The notes under the pieces were generated by a model, which had not been told where the DNA came from, ran no database searches, and worked only from the letters and a program-made list of their open reading frames with translations. A stretch of DNA of 40,388 nt from contig JAGSHH010000006.1 of assembly GCA_023954655.1 (NCBI GenBank), positions 1 through 40,388 of the forward strand, given 5' to 3'. A program made the translations under genes and the position numbers. This DNA is from Colwelliaceae bacterium. GTDB taxonomy: Bacteria > Pseudomonadota > Gammaproteobacteria > Enterobacterales > Alteromonadaceae. Every line of letters starts with the position of its first letter. Position 1 is the stretch's first letter. Shown here piece after piece: positions 17,584 to 28,371 of this stretch.

Positions 17584-20130
17584 TTATAAAGTATTTTCAA
17601 ACAACTTATAAATTCTTCGATACTCATCTAACCAAGAACTTGGCTGAATAAAACCATGAGGTTCAACTGGGTAAATAGCCGTTTCAAAGTCTTGTTTTTC
17701 TAACTCGATTAACCGTTGTACTAATCGGACAGTATCTTCAAAAAAAACATTATCATCCACCATTGGTGCATTAATTAATAATGGTTTCTCAAGACCTTGA
17801 GCAAAATATATCGGTGAGCTACGCTCATAAGCAATAGCATCATCTTCAGGCGTATTTAGAATGTTAGCCGTATAGCCGTGATTATAATATGCCCAATCAG
17901 ACACTAATCTGATTGCTGCACCTGACTCAAATAAATCAGGTTCGGTAAACATTGACATTAAAGTTAAAAACCCGCCATATGATCCACCATAAGTACCAAC
18001 ACGTCTGCGGTCAACATTTGCATTGTCAATCAACCATTCAATGCCATCTCGCATGTCTTGCACTTCTGGTTTTCCCATGTGACGATAAATAGCTGTACGC
18101 CATTCACGACCGTAGCCCTTTGATGCACGATAGTCCATATCGATCACTACGTATCCTTGTTGCACTAGCATGCTATTAAACATAAATTCACGAAAGTAAT
18201 ATGACCAACCTAAATGTGAACTTTGTGCATAACCTGAACCATGAGTAAACATTACTGCTTTATTTTTCTCTTTCTTTTTATCGTAGGCTTTAGGTAAATA
18301 CACCCGAGAATAAACTGGCTCATCTTGATAAGAAGAAGGTACAGCAACTACCGTAGGAGCAGTCCAAGGCATTTCTAAAAATTCCTCAGACACCGTATGA
18401 GTTATACGAATGGCATCAGTGCTTTCTTTTAAGTTTTTAACATATAATTCTGGTGGCGTAGTTACCGTAGAATGTTGAATGAGTAACTTGCTTTCATCAG
18501 GACTTAACGCATAGTCATTCATTCCACCTAAATCAGTTAATGCTGACATTTCACCTGATTTGACATCAACTTGATAAATTTCATAAATACCAGGGTGCTT
18601 TTTATTCGCTTTAAAAATAAAACGATTATTATCTTCACTAAGCGTTACATTACTAACTTCAAATGAACCACTAGTCAGTTTTTTAGCTTTACCTTTTAAT
18701 GATTTAGTATAAAGGTGAGAATATCCCGACTCTTCAGATAAATAATATAGGTTATCGTTTATCCAACCAAATTCGTTAAAAGTATAATTAACCCAAGCGT
18801 CATCATGTAAACGATGTTGGCTAACCAATTGGTTTTCTAACAAATTAACCGATGCTAACCAACGATCTTTGTTATCCCAAGCTTCTAAAAACAAAGCAAC
18901 GTTTTTACCATCTTTGTGCCATTGAATAGCTTTTGAAGTTCTCATAACATGAATATTACGAGGAGATTTCTTGCTCTGGTATTCTTTACCTTCACGTTTA
19001 TAATTTTCAGTTTTTACACTTGCTAATACATCCTCATCAAAACCAGGCAATGATTCATAAGACAACGGGAATTTTTGCCCCGTTTTTAAATCAAGTAAGA
19101 ATAACTCTTGGCTATATTTACGATTATCTGCAACTCTACTCCTGACTTTTTCAGCATTTATATTCCCATCTTCAGTAATATAATTTGGCATAATATCACT
19201 ACTAGAGCGGCTTGATTTTTTATCAGTAAGACTAACAATCATCTTATCACCAGAAGGAGATAAACTTGCATTAACTACCTTTCTATCAGCACCAAAATAA
19301 AATTCACTTTTAGTTAAAGTCTTATTTTGTGCTTTAAGTTTTTCCTTTTTATCTTCTTTTAAAGAGTTATTTCTCTGCTTAAGTGCAATATATTTAATTA
19401 ATTTACTTTGCTCTTTTGCTAAATAAGAAGAAGACTTTTTCTTTGTATTCGGTTTTTCTAGCATTTTCAAACTAGCCAACTCAACAATTCTGTTATTACT
19501 TAAATCATGTTCAAAAAATTTATTTCCCACACGATAAGCAACATTGCCGTTGTTTAAAAACATCGCTGAACGCTCTATATCAGAGGTATAAGTTAATTGT
19601 TGAACATTTTTATCAGCAAGATTTTTTAGAAAAACATTACCTTCAAATATATAAATTTCATGTGTGCCTTTATTATTTTTTTGTGCATATTTATCAGCTG
19701 TAACATGTAATTCACTTAATTTAACTATTCCCCCGTTACCTTTCTCTAAAAGTGATTTTCTAACCAAATCACGTAATGGGTTACCTATTTGTTTTTGTTT
19801 ATAAAAAACTGTTTGGCTGTCATCTCCCCAATACCAGCTTTCAGGTGAACGTCCTATCCAATCAGGATCAGACATTATTTTTTCTAAGGTAATAACGTCA
19901 TGATTATCAACGGACTTTTCTATAATAGGCTTAACAACCTCAGCAACTTTTAATTTAGGTTCTTTTTTATCAAAAGTAGGCGTGGTATTCGGTTTGATTG
20001 GTTCTTTTTGTTCTACAACTGAAGGTTCGAATTCATTATCTAAAATGGCTTCAGCCGTTTGTTCACCTGTTGTTGTCACACAACCTAAAAGAGAAAAACT
20101 AATTGCAGCAGAAATAATTTTGATTTTCAT
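17584..20130 (-). CDS. S9 family peptidase (prolyl oligopeptidase/DPP4-type), predicted lipoprotein
   Basis: An 848-aa exported serine peptidase. The N-terminus has a lipobox, SLLGC (C16), so it is likely anchored in a membrane. A low-complexity linker (about 25-70) leads to a beta-propeller region (about 80-570) with a lysine-rich insertion near 220-270. The alpha/beta-hydrolase domain (about 590-848) has GTYGGSYGGF with the nucleophile Ser (near 717), MVDDNVFFED with the acid, and VEPHGF with the catalytic His. Such enzymes remove dipeptides or cut short proline-containing peptides. It lies upstream of the second TonB-dependent receptor on the same strand, but a terminator separates them. 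Start-site ribosome signal is weak. Confidence 0.92.
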   Translation of the reverse strand: MKIKIISAAISFSLLGCVTTTGEQTAEAILDNEFEPSVVEQKEPIKPNTTPTFDKKEPKLKVAEVVKPIIEKSVDNHDVITLEKIMSDPDWIGRSPESWYWGDDSQTVFYKQKQIGNPLRDLVRKSLLEKGNGGIVKLSELHVTADKYAQKNNKGTHEIYIFEGNVFLKNLADKNVQQLTYTSDIERSAMFLNNGNVAYRVGNKFFEHDLSNNRIVELASLKMLEKPNTKKKSSSYLAKEQSKLIKYIALKQRNNSLKEDKKEKLKAQNKTLTKSEFYFGADRKVVNASLSPSGDKMIVSLTDKKSSRSSSDIMPNYITEDGNINAEKVRSRVADNRKYSQELFLLDLKTGQKFPLSYESLPGFDEDVLASVKTENYKREGKEYQSKKSPRNIHVMRTSKAIQWHKDGKNVALFLEAWDNKDRWLASVNLLENQLVSQHRLHDDAWVNYTFNEFGWINDNLYYLSEESGYSHLYTKSLKGKAKKLTSGSFEVSNVTLSEDNNRFIFKANKKHPGIYEIYQVDVKSGEMSALTDLGGMNDYALSPDESKLLIQHSTVTTPPELYVKNLKESTDAIRITHTVSEEFLEMPWTAPTVVAVPSSYQDEPVYSRVYLPKAYDKKKEKNKAVMFTHGSGYAQSSHLGWSYYFREFMFNSMLVQQGYVVIDMDYRASKGYGREWRTAIYRHMGKPEVQDMRDGIEWLIDNANVDRRRVGTYGGSYGGFLTLMSMFTEPDLFESGAAIRLVSDWAYYNHGYTANILNTPEDDAIAYERSSPIYFAQGLEKPLLINAPMVDDNVFFEDTVRLVQRLIELEKQDFETAIYPVEPHGFIQPSSWLDEYRRIYKLFENTL

Positions 20131-20457
20131 AATAATTTAAAACTTATTGTTAGAGTAATTAATACAAACCGATAAAGTTGATTTTGCTACGGTCTGAAAA
20201 CTATTTTATAGCAGCCTATATTTTATCCGTCACTAAAAGCAAGTTTTTGCGTCTAAATAACAAAGTTTTACGTCAATTTGTTAATTGTTTATCATGCAAT
20301 AATTACTCTTTATAACTTAGCTGCAAAATATAAGATAATCGAATTATCTGCTATTCCATTAAAAAATTGCTATAATCGCGCGCCCGTTCATTCGTATGTG
20401 TGTATGAATAATTTAAGGATGGGGCTTAGAGGTCATTATCAAAAGAGTCAGTAAATT
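20131..20457. other. Divergent region between S9 peptidase and ygiQ
   Basis: 327 bp. The right part holds the ygiQ promoter (TGCTATAATCGCGCGC near 20368-20383) preceded by the dyad AGATAAT-CGA-ATTATCT (20333-20349). The left part, next to the peptidase start, is AT-rich with no clear motif. Confidence 0.5.
20333..20376 (+). promoter_or_regulatory. ygiQ promoter with upstream dyad
   Basis: TGCTATAAT is an extended -10 element (-10 hexamer 20371-20376) followed by a GC-rich CGCGCGC start region. No good -35 is seen, as expected for an extended -10 promoter. A 7-bp dyad, AGATAAT-CGA-ATTATCT, covers the -35 area and could be a regulator site. Confidence 0.55.
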
Positions 20458-22788
20458 ATGTCGCAACTAACATCACAACATTCAAAACTTTTACCTGAAA
20501 AGTCTACTCAGCATTTGTTTGAATACCCTAAATACTGGGCCGAGTGTTATGGTTCTGCACCCTTTTTACCTATGTCTAGATCAGAAATGGACGAGCTAGG
20601 TTGGGATAGTTGCGATATTATTTTGGTAACAGGTGATGCATATGTTGACCATCCAAGCTTTGGTATGGCAATTATCGGTAGAATGCTTGAATCACAAGGA
20701 TTTCGTGTTGGAATAATAGCTCAGCCTGATTGGCATTCAAAAGACGCTTTTATGACATTAGGTAAACCCAATTTATTCTTTGGCGTTACCGCAGGTAACA
20801 TGGACTCAATGATCAACCGTTATACTGCAGAAAGAAGAATACGTCATGACGATGCTTACACACCAAACGATGAAGGCGGAAAGCGCCCTGATCGGGCAGT
20901 AACAGCATATACACAACGTTGTAAAGAAGCTTATAAAGGTGTCCCTATTATCATAGGTGGTATTGAAGCTAGCTTACGTCGAATTGCCCATTATGATTAT
21001 TGGTCAGATAAAGTTAGACAATCTGTATTATTTGATTCTAAAGCAGATTTACTCGTATTTGGTAATGCAGAACGTCCATTAGTAGAAATAGCGCATAGAA
21101 TTGCAAACGGTGAAGACGTCAAAAATATAACCAATGTTAGGGGGAGTGCGTTTTTAGCAAAGCAAGCTCTACCTGGCTGGCACGGAATAGATTCTCGCAA
21201 TATTGATAAACCGGGGAAAATAGATCCTATTCACAGCCCATATCAAGAAATAGACGAAAAAACTTGTAGTGAAGAAAAATCTAATCAAAATATTGATAAT
21301 AATAAAGACATTACACAACAGGCTCAAACCGTACAGATAATTGATTTTAAAGCTAAAGACCATCAAAACAAATCATGGGTTGATAAAAAGAAACCATGGT
21401 TAACCACTTATATTAACTTGCCAACTTTTGAACAAGTTAAAGATAATAAAGTTTTATATGCTCATGCCTCACGAATTTTTCATCAAGAAGTTAACCCTAC
21501 TTCTGCCAAGCCGTTAGTTCAAAAACATGGAAATAGAATTATTTGGTTAAATCCTCCTGCAACACCATTAACTGAATCAGAAATGGATGGTGTATTTGGT
21601 TTACCTTATCAACGCGTTCCGCACCCAAGTTATGGTAAAGCTAAAATTCCTGCTTACGACATGATAAAAACTTCTATTAATATTATGCGAGGTTGTTTTG
21701 GTGGTTGTACTTTCTGTTCTATAACAGAACATGAAGGCCGGATTATTCAAAGTAGAAGTGAAGACTCTATCATTAATGAAATAGAGGATATTAAATTAAA
21801 AGTTCCTGGTTTTACGGGCGTGATTTCAGATCTTGGTGGCCCAACTGCCAATATGTATCAACTTAACTGTAAAAGTGAAAAAGCAGAAGCTACCTGTAGA
21901 AAGCCTTCATGTGTATGGCCGACTATTTGTGGTCATTTAGATACGGATCATACGCCAACTATTAACCTTTATCGCCGAGCAAGAAAAGTTAAAGGTATAA
22001 AAAAAGTACTCATTGCTTCGGGTGTCCGCTACGACTTAGCGATTCAAGACCCTGAATATGTTAAAGAATTAGCCAGTCATCATGTAGGTGGTTATTTGAA
22101 AATAGCACCTGAACATACCGAAGACGGTCCGCTCAAAAAAATGATGAAGCCTGGAATGGGGAGCTATAACAAGTTTAAAGAAATGTTTGATCACTATTCT
22201 AAACAAGCTGGCAAAAAGCAATATTTGATCCCATATTTTATTTCTGCCCACCCAGGGACCACCGATATGGATATGGTAAACCTTGCTTTATGGCTAAAAG
22301 AAAATGACTTTAAACTCGACCAAGTTCAAAATTTTTACCCATCACCGTTAGCTAATGCAACTACGCTTTATCACACGGAGATTGACTCTTTAAGAAAAGT
22401 TAAAAAAGATAGCGAGTCGGTTCCAATTCCTAAAGGAACAATTCAACGTCGTTTGCATAAAGCAATCTTACGTTATCATGATCCTGCCAATTGGGCATTA
22501 ATAAGAGCAGCGTTAACAAAAATGGGGCTGGCAAGAAAGCTTATTGGCTCTAAACCTGAATGTTTGGTGCCTCATGAAACTCGTAATGAAAAAGAGCAGC
22601 AACATTATAAAAATAATGGTAAAGGCAAAAATAATGCATCAGGAAATAAAACATCTCCAGGGCAAAAGAAAAACTCTTCTAATAAATTTGGGAAAAAACC
22701 GAATACTAAAGGTAAACAAGGGTTAACTCGTTTTAGCGAAAACCAATTTGATGATAGAAAGCCGAATAAAAAACGTTTTAAAAAGTAA
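20458..22788 (+). CDS. ygiQ: YgiQ-family radical SAM protein
   Basis: A 776-aa protein of the UPF0313/YgiQ family. The N-terminal domain (about 25-240; [29 protein letters not shown]) is characteristic. The radical SAM domain carries CFGGCTFC, the CxxxCxxC ligands of a [4Fe-4S] cluster at C413, C417 and C420. The C-terminal tail (about 705-776) is rich in Lys, Asn and Gly and may bind nucleic acid. A poorly conserved charged insert is seen around 265-310. The family's substrate is not established. It stands alone behind an extended -10 promoter, and a strong palindromic terminator separates it from convergent amtB. Confidence 0.94.
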   Translation: MSQLTSQHSKLLPEKSTQHLFEYPKYWAECYGSAPFLPMSRSEMDELGWDSCDIILVTGDAYVDHPSFGMAIIGRMLESQGFRVGIIAQPDWHSKDAFMTLGKPNLFFGVTAGNMDSMINRYTAERRIRHDDAYTPNDEGGKRPDRAVTAYTQRCKEAYKGVPIIIGGIEASLRRIAHYDYWSDKVRQSVLFDSKADLLVFGNAERPLVEIAHRIANGEDVKNITNVRGSAFLAKQALPGWHGIDSRNIDKPGKIDPIHSPYQEIDEKTCSEEKSNQNIDNNKDITQQAQTVQIIDFKAKDHQNKSWVDKKKPWLTTYINLPTFEQVKDNKVLYAHASRIFHQEVNPTSAKPLVQKHGNRIIWLNPPATPLTESEMDGVFGLPYQRVPHPSYGKAKIPAYDMIKTSINIMRGCFGGCTFCSITEHEGRIIQSRSEDSIINEIEDIKLKVPGFTGVISDLGGPTANMYQLNCKSEKAEATCRKPSCVWPTICGHLDTDHTPTINLYRRARKVKGIKKVLIASGVRYDLAIQDPEYVKELASHHVGGYLKIAPEHTEDGPLKKMMKPGMGSYNKFKEMFDHYSKQAGKKQYLIPYFISAHPGTTDMDMVNLALWLKENDFKLDQVQNFYPSPLANATTLYHTEIDSLRKVKKDSESVPIPKGTIQRRLHKAILRYHDPANWALIRAALTKMGLARKLIGSKPECLVPHETRNEKEQQHYKNNGKGKNNASGNKTSPGQKKNSSNKFGKKPNTKGKQGLTRFSENQFDDRKPNKKRFKK

Positions 22789-22813
22789 ACTATCAATTCG
22801 TTGTAATGAATAA

Positions 22814-22843
22814 AAAAGGGATACAAATATTTGTATCCCTTTT
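22814..22843. terminator. Bidirectional terminator between ygiQ and amtB
   Basis: A perfect 30-bp palindrome built on GGGATACAAAT/ATTTGTATCCC, with AAAA and TTTT flanks and a further TTTTTT on the plus side. It serves both convergent genes. Confidence 0.92.
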
Positions 22844-22888
22844 GTTTTTTCTAATTCGAAAAGTTAATTCAACTAATCTCTTTGCATA

Positions 22889-24181
22889 TTACAAGTTATA
22901 ACCAGACTCATCATGCTCATTCAAATCTAATCCTGTAGTTTCTTGCTCTTCAGAAACTCTCAGTCCATTTGTCATAACAGCAACTAACTTAAATAATAAA
23001 TATGAAACTACCGCAGTATAAATTATCGTTGAGAATATCCCCGTTAACTGAACTGCTACTTGTTCTGCCATTGTAGTAATGCCCTCTGCAAAACCAAAAC
23101 CACTAAAAGCACCAAGCTCTGCTGATGAGAATACACCCGCTAATAATGTTCCTAAAATACCACCCACCCCATGAACTGGGAAAACATCCAAGGAATCATC
23201 AATTCTAAGTTTTTGTTTGATATAAACGGTAGCATAAAAACAAACAATACCAGCAGACAAACCTATAATAAGAGCGCCACCAGGGCCAACAAAACCAGAA
23301 GCTGGGGTAATTGTCCCTAAGCCTGCAACCATACCGGTTACCGCACCAAGCACACTCGCCTTACCAAATTTTTTCCACTCTATAGCCGCCCAAGTTAAAG
23401 CCCCCATTGAAGCAGAAATATGTGTTACTAACATTGCCATTGCAGCATCGCCATTAGCAGCTAAAGCTGAGCCACCGTTAAAACCAAACCAACCAACCCA
23501 TAACAGACCTGCACCCGTAACTGTCATGGTTAAATTATGTGGCATCATAGGAGTTTTAGGAAAGCCTCTACGAGGTCCTAATACAACGGCAGCAACAAGC
23601 GCAGCAACACCAGCTGTAATATGAACAACAGTACCACCTGCATAGTCATACAAACCCATTTGGCTTAACCAACCGCCACCCCAAACCCAATGGGTAATAG
23701 GTGAATATACCGCTAATAACCATAATGCTGAAAACAACAAAACAGCTGAAAACTTCATACGCTCAGCAAATGCACCAATAATTAATGCAGGGGTGATCAC
23801 GGCAAATGTCATTTGAAAAAGCATAAATAAGCTTTCAGGTATATCACCAGACAGGGTATCTTTTGTAACACCAATCATTAACACTTTACTAAAGTCACCT
23901 ATCCAAGCATTACCTTCACCGAACGCTAAGCTGTAACCGACAACTAACCATAGTACCGATGAAATACTCGCAATAGCGAAACATTGCATTAAGATAGATA
24001 GAATATTTTTACGACGAACTAAACCACCATAAAAAAGCGCTAAACCTGGTAAAGTCATTAATAAAACTAACGCGGTTGAAGTCAGTATCCACGCTGTATT
24101 AGCACCATTTAAACCTGTATCATCTGCAAAACTTGAAAATGACATTAAAGATAGAAATGATAATATAATAATTTTTAACAT
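22889..24181 (-). CDS. amtB: Ammonium transporter AmtB
   Basis: A 430-aa inner-membrane ammonium channel. Residues 1-19 look like a cleaved signal peptide (ending SSFA), as in enteric AmtB, followed by 11 membrane helices. The twin-histidine pore is visible: GGTVVHITAGVAAL and FPVHGVGGILGTLLAGVF. ALFYGGLVRRKN marks the first helix region. glnK ends 20 bp upstream on the same strand, giving the usual glnK-amtB pair in which GlnK blocks the channel when nitrogen is plentiful. TGGAAAA precedes the start. Transcription is expected from the NtrC/sigma-54 region upstream of glnK. Confidence 0.97.
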   Translation of the reverse strand: MLKIIILSFLSLMSFSSFADDTGLNGANTAWILTSTALVLLMTLPGLALFYGGLVRRKNILSILMQCFAIASISSVLWLVVGYSLAFGEGNAWIGDFSKVLMIGVTKDTLSGDIPESLFMLFQMTFAVITPALIIGAFAERMKFSAVLLFSALWLLAVYSPITHWVWGGGWLSQMGLYDYAGGTVVHITAGVAALVAAVVLGPRRGFPKTPMMPHNLTMTVTGAGLLWVGWFGFNGGSALAANGDAAMAMLVTHISASMGALTWAAIEWKKFGKASVLGAVTGMVAGLGTITPASGFVGPGGALIIGLSAGIVCFYATVYIKQKLRIDDSLDVFPVHGVGGILGTLLAGVFSSAELGAFSGFGFAEGITTMAEQVAVQLTGIFSTIIYTAVVSYLLFKLVAVMTNGLRVSEEQETTGLDLNEHDESGYNL

Positions 24182-24201
24182 AAATTTTCCAATACGATTA
24201 A

Positions 24202-24573
<372 letters not shown>

Positions 24574-24631
24574 TTATTATTTGAGTATTTATAAGCACGA
24601 TTTAAGCCCAAATTTATTTTAGCTATTAATC

Positions 24632-24647
24632 AGCAAGTTAAGTGCAA
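24632..24647 (-). promoter_or_regulatory. Sigma-54-like promoter for glnK-amtB
   Basis: On the minus strand TTGCAC-TTAAC-TTGC fits TGGCAC-N5-TTGC with one mismatch, in the -24 GG. Predicted start near 24622 leaves a leader of about 80 bp. The NtrC-type box lies just upstream. Confidence 0.55.
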
Positions 24648-24671
24648 ACTCTTTTGTAAATACACAAGAAA

Positions 24672-24688
24672 AGCACCATAAGGGTGCA
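24672..24688. promoter_or_regulatory. NtrC binding site
   Basis: AGCACC-ATAAG-GGTGCA fits the 17-bp NtrC pattern TGCACY-N5-GGTGCA except for the first base. It is centred about 58 bp upstream of the predicted glnK transcription start. Confidence 0.68.
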
Positions 24689-24732
24689 AAACTAAAAACA
24701 ATAAAGTCCAATTTAGTGCGAAATATCACAAA

Positions 24733-24749
24733 TGCGCAGCTTTGGTGAA
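24733..24749. promoter_or_regulatory. Second, degenerate NtrC-like site
   Basis: TGCGCA-GCTTT-GGTGAA keeps the spacing and most bases of the NtrC pattern. Centred about 119 bp upstream of the predicted start, it is at a usual enhancer distance. Confidence 0.4.
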
Positions 24750-24825
24750 AAGTGTTGGTTAAATTGTGACTTAGAATTAACGCTTAGAATGTTTTACTAA
24801 AACCTTTCAAAATACTTTATATCTA

Positions 24826-24854
24826 ATGACTTAATTAATTGCCCTCTGTATAAT
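24826..24854 (+). promoter_or_regulatory. Sigma-70 promoter of ybiT
   Basis: ATGACT and TATAAT are separated by 17 bp, followed by CGCGCGC, the same motif context as at ygiQ. Start expected near 24861, about 27 bp before the ATG. Confidence 0.65.
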
Positions 24855-24887
24855 CGCGCGCACAAAAGTTCGATAGGTAGATTTAAC

Positions 24888-26495
24888 ATGCTCAGCGCAA
24901 ACAACATTACGCAACAGTTCGGTGCAAAACCTTTATTTGAAAACATTTCACAAAAATTTGGTGGTGGAAATCGCTACGGTTTAATCGGTGCAAACGGCTG
25001 TGGTAAATCAACCTTGATGAAAATCTTAGGTAATGATTTAGAGCAAACTAGCGGAAATGTAAGTTTAGATCCTAATGAACGTATTGGTAAACTACGTCAA
25101 GATCAATTTGGCTTTGAAGAATATTCAGTTGTAGATACAGTGATCATGGGCCATACAGAACTTTGGGCTGTAAAAGAAGAGCGTGACCGTATTTATGCAT
25201 TGCCAGAAATGAGCGAAGAAGATGGCATGCGTGCTGGTGATTTAGAGTCTGAATACGCAGAAATGGACGGTTATAGTGCAGAAAGTCGCGCTGGTGAGCT
25301 ATTAATGGGTGTTGGTATTCCAGTAGAACAACATTTCGGCTTAATGAGTGAAGTTGCTCCAGGGTGGAAATTGCGTGTTCTTCTTGCCCAGGCTCTTTTT
25401 TCAGATCCTGATATTTTATTACTTGATGAACCCACCAACAACTTAGATATACATACTATTCAATGGCTAGAAGAAACGCTAAATGAACGTGATTCAACCA
25501 TGATTATTATCTCGCATGATCGTCATTTCTTAAATAGTGTTTGTACTCACATGGCTGATTTAGACTATGGAGAATTACGTGTATTTCCTGGTAATTATGA
25601 TGAATACATGCTGGCGGCAACTCAAGCTCGTGCACAATTAATTTCTGACAACGCAAAGAAAAAAGCACAAATAGGTGAATTACAAGCATTCGTTGCCAGA
25701 TTCTCTGCAAACGCTTCTAAAGCTAAACAAGCAACATCACGGGCAAAACAAATAGACAAAATCCAATTAGCTGAAGTAAAAGCTTCTAGTCGAGTGAACC
25801 CTTTTATTCGTTTCGATCAAGAAAAGAAGTTATTTCGAAATGCATTAGTTATCGAACAAATGAATAAAAGTTTTGACGTATCAGATACTGAAAAAAACCA
25901 TGTCTTAAAAAATATTGATTTAATGATTGAAGTTGGAGAGCGTGTTGCTGTTATCGGTGAAAATGGTATTGGTAAAACGACATTTTTACGTACATTAATG
26001 AATGAAGTTAATTACGCACCAACATCAGGTGAATTTACTTGGTCAGAAAATATGAACATTGGTTATTACGCACAAGATCATGCACATGAATTTGAAAATG
26101 ATATGACTTTATTTGAATGGATGAGCCAATGGCGCCAACCGACAGATGATGAACAAGCGGTAAGAGGCTATTTAGGTCGATTATTATTTTCAGCTGACGA
26201 TATTAAAAAATCGGTAAAAGTACTTTCCGGTGGAGAACAAGGCAGAATGTTATTTGGAAAAATAATGATGCAACGTCCTAATATATTAATTATGGACGAG
26301 CCTACTAACCATATGGATATGGAGTCTATCGAGTCATTAAATATGGCGATGGAAAAGTTTGAAGGCACTATCATTTTTGTCAGCCATGATCGTGAATTTG
26401 TATCAAGTATTGCCACACGTGTTATCGAATTAAAAAATAATAGTTATATAGATTTTGCTGGTACATATGATGAGTATTTAGCAAGCCAAGAATAG
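24888..26495 (+). CDS. ybiT: ABC-F family ATPase YbiT
   Basis: A 535-aa cytoplasmic protein with two ABC ATPase domains and no membrane part, so a ribosome-associated translation factor of the ABC-F group rather than a transporter. Walker A sites: GANGCGKST (about 34-42) and GENGIGKTT (about 355-363). Walker [12 protein letters not shown] and [11 protein letters not shown]. The second signature, LSGGEQGRM, is canonical; the first is altered ([10 protein letters not shown]), as in YbiT. The Lys/Ala-rich linker (about 245-305) would reach the ribosomal tRNA region. Long stretches match E. coli YbiT, e.g. [12 protein letters not shown]. Exact role is still debated for this subfamily. Confidence 0.96.
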   Translation: MLSANNITQQFGAKPLFENISQKFGGGNRYGLIGANGCGKSTLMKILGNDLEQTSGNVSLDPNERIGKLRQDQFGFEEYSVVDTVIMGHTELWAVKEERDRIYALPEMSEEDGMRAGDLESEYAEMDGYSAESRAGELLMGVGIPVEQHFGLMSEVAPGWKLRVLLAQALFSDPDILLLDEPTNNLDIHTIQWLEETLNERDSTMIIISHDRHFLNSVCTHMADLDYGELRVFPGNYDEYMLAATQARAQLISDNAKKKAQIGELQAFVARFSANASKAKQATSRAKQIDKIQLAEVKASSRVNPFIRFDQEKKLFRNALVIEQMNKSFDVSDTEKNHVLKNIDLMIEVGERVAVIGENGIGKTTFLRTLMNEVNYAPTSGEFTWSENMNIGYYAQDHAHEFENDMTLFEWMSQWRQPTDDEQAVRGYLGRLLFSADDIKKSVKVLSGGEQGRMLFGKIMMQRPNILIMDEPTNHMDMESIESLNMAMEKFEGTIIFVSHDREFVSSIATRVIELKNNSYIDFAGTYDEYLASQE

Positions 26496-26572
26496 TCATA
26501 TTTGCACTTTTATTTTATCCATTATTACTTTAAAAGAGTTTAATGCATTTTTATATTATTTAAGGAAGTCCT

Positions 26573-27412
26573 TTGCTTAGTTATCGCCATGCGTTTCATG
26601 CAGGAAATTTTGCTGATGTTTTAAAGCACTCTGTACTGACTTTAGTACTTGAATATATGACGCGTAAAGAAAAGGGCTTTTATTATATTGATAGCCACTC
26701 TGGAGCTGGAATGTATTCATTAGAAGATGAATATGCTCAAAAAACAGGTGAATATAAAGATGGTATTGCTAAATTAATTGATTTACAAAATATTCCTGAT
26801 GAATTATCTCCTTATATAGAACTAATTAAATCATTAAATTCTGAGAAAGAGCTTAATATTTACCCAGGCTCTCCTGCTATAGCAAAATATTTTGATCGTC
26901 GCCAAGATAGCGCTCATTTGTTTGAGTTACATCCAACAGATATTCAGCACTTAAGTGAGTTTTGCCATCGTTGGAATAAGTCACATGTTAGTCAATCAGA
27001 TGGTTACCAGGGGGTTCTGGGGTTATTACCTCCGCCTAATCGTCGGGGTGTTGTATTAATAGATCCTCCTTATGAACTAAAAGAAGATTATAAAAAAGCT
27101 GTAAATACGATTATTAAAGCCTATAAAAAGTTTGCAACCGGTACTTATATTCTTTGGTATCCCGTTGTTAAACGAGAGTTAGTCGAAAAAATGCAAAAGC
27201 AATTTATTGATAGCGATGTTAAAAATTTATTACAGGTGGAGTATTGTCAAGAAGCTGATACTGAAGAATATGGCATGACGGGAACTGGCCTATTTATTGT
27301 CAATCCTCCTTGGCAATTACAAAGTCAATTACACAAAAATTTACCTTATATAAAAGAGCAATTAGGCAATAATCAAAGTCATTATTTAATATCTCAACTT
27401 ATTGATGAATAG
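26573..27412 (+). CDS. rlmJ: 23S rRNA (adenine-2030-N6)-methyltransferase RlmJ
   Basis: A 279-aa SAM-dependent methyltransferase acting on 23S rRNA A2030. The start is TTG: AAGGAAG lies 6-7 bp upstream and translation gives MLSYRHAFHAGNFADVLKH, the conserved family N-terminus, so the first ATG further in would cut the domain. DSHSGAGMYSL (40-50) is the SAM-binding motif and DPPY (164-167) the amino-methylation motif. It follows ybiT by 77 bp. Its stop directly abuts the stop of the convergent solute-binding-like gene with no terminator between. Confidence 0.95.
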   Translation: MLSYRHAFHAGNFADVLKHSVLTLVLEYMTRKEKGFYYIDSHSGAGMYSLEDEYAQKTGEYKDGIAKLIDLQNIPDELSPYIELIKSLNSEKELNIYPGSPAIAKYFDRRQDSAHLFELHPTDIQHLSEFCHRWNKSHVSQSDGYQGVLGLLPPPNRRGVVLIDPPYELKEDYKKAVNTIIKAYKKFATGTYILWYPVVKRELVEKMQKQFIDSDVKNLLQVEYCQEADTEEYGMTGTGLFIVNPPWQLQSQLHKNLPYIKEQLGNNQSHYLISQLIDE

Positions 27413-28276
27413 CTAATGAAGATTTATCCAAAATGATTTTTCGTCCAGAGGGGTTAACGCAGGTAAAAAAGGGTTATCTAGTTTTAATACCTTTTTATTC
27501 TTCCATTTAGACAAAGGAAACAAAGAAGAAGTTAATGCATTGTTTTTCATGAAAGTAATGAAACTTCCATCTTTAATAGACCTTCTTAAACCAAATGCAA
27601 GCTGGTCAGCTAACTGCTCATTTTCTTTATTTACGAAGAAATATAAAGGAAATTTGTAATGAAGAATCACTTTATCAAACATGATTAAATCAGGATATTT
27701 TTCTTGAGCAACCTTCAACTCATTATACCCCTCATAAATTGCTCGTGGAAAATAATCACATCGACCTTTATTTAACATTTTGAACATTAAATCAAATCTA
27801 GCTACTCGTATTACACTAAATTTATTAGCTTCAAGAATGTCTGTATCTCCCCAATCAGCACCTTGACAAGCAACTAGGTTTTGAAGTTCTTCTTTCGTTA
27901 TATTTTGAAATTTTGAAAATTTATTTTTATGAATAATAAATATTCGATTACCCAACAACCCTTGCAGTAATGGAATTTTAACGGGTAATAATTCTTTCTC
28001 TAATTCAATACTTGTACCCGCCCACGATAAATCAATTAAACCTTCACGAATAAAGTGTAGTGTTATTTCATGAGTAATATTTTTTTCTTTTAGAATGAGT
28101 AAATCTACAGGTTCAAATTCAGGTTGAGATTTATTAATGACGAAGCGTAAAAGATCAACAAAGTATTGATGTGTGGCATCCTCCACATACGGAGAATCTA
28201 GGATAGTAATAGATTTCGCCTGTAAACTGGTTGAAAAAAGAAAACATAAAAAAATAAACGAGCGAACTTTTATCAA
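27413..28276 (-). CDS. Periplasmic solute-binding-like protein (PBP2 fold)
   Basis: A 287-aa exported protein. The start appears to be TTG at 28276: it is the only start that gives the full signal peptide (MIKVRSFIFLCFLFSTSLQA). The ribosome site is weak. The body resembles transporter substrate-binding domains of the type-2 periplasmic fold: WAGTSIELEKELLPVKIPLLQGLLG, then a GRCDYFPRAIYEGYNEL segment typical of these proteins, and FPLYFFVNKENEQLADQLAFGLR. No ABC permease or ATPase lies nearby, so it may be an orphan receptor or sensor. Ligand unknown. No cache, HAMP or GGDEF region is attached. Confidence 0.75.
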   Translation of the reverse strand: MIKVRSFIFLCFLFSTSLQAKSITILDSPYVEDATHQYFVDLLRFVINKSQPEFEPVDLLILKEKNITHEITLHFIREGLIDLSWAGTSIELEKELLPVKIPLLQGLLGNRIFIIHKNKFSKFQNITKEELQNLVACQGADWGDTDILEANKFSVIRVARFDLMFKMLNKGRCDYFPRAIYEGYNELKVAQEKYPDLIMFDKVILHYKFPLYFFVNKENEQLADQLAFGLRRSIKDGSFITFMKNNALTSSLFPLSKWKNKKVLKLDNPFLPALTPLDEKSFWINLH

Positions 28277-28371
28277 TTACTTTAATTCCAAAGTTAACAT
28301 TAACCTCATGAACAAACTTAGTATAGAATCAGCCGATATACACTTTTAGCTCATAATGATTTACGGTTAGT

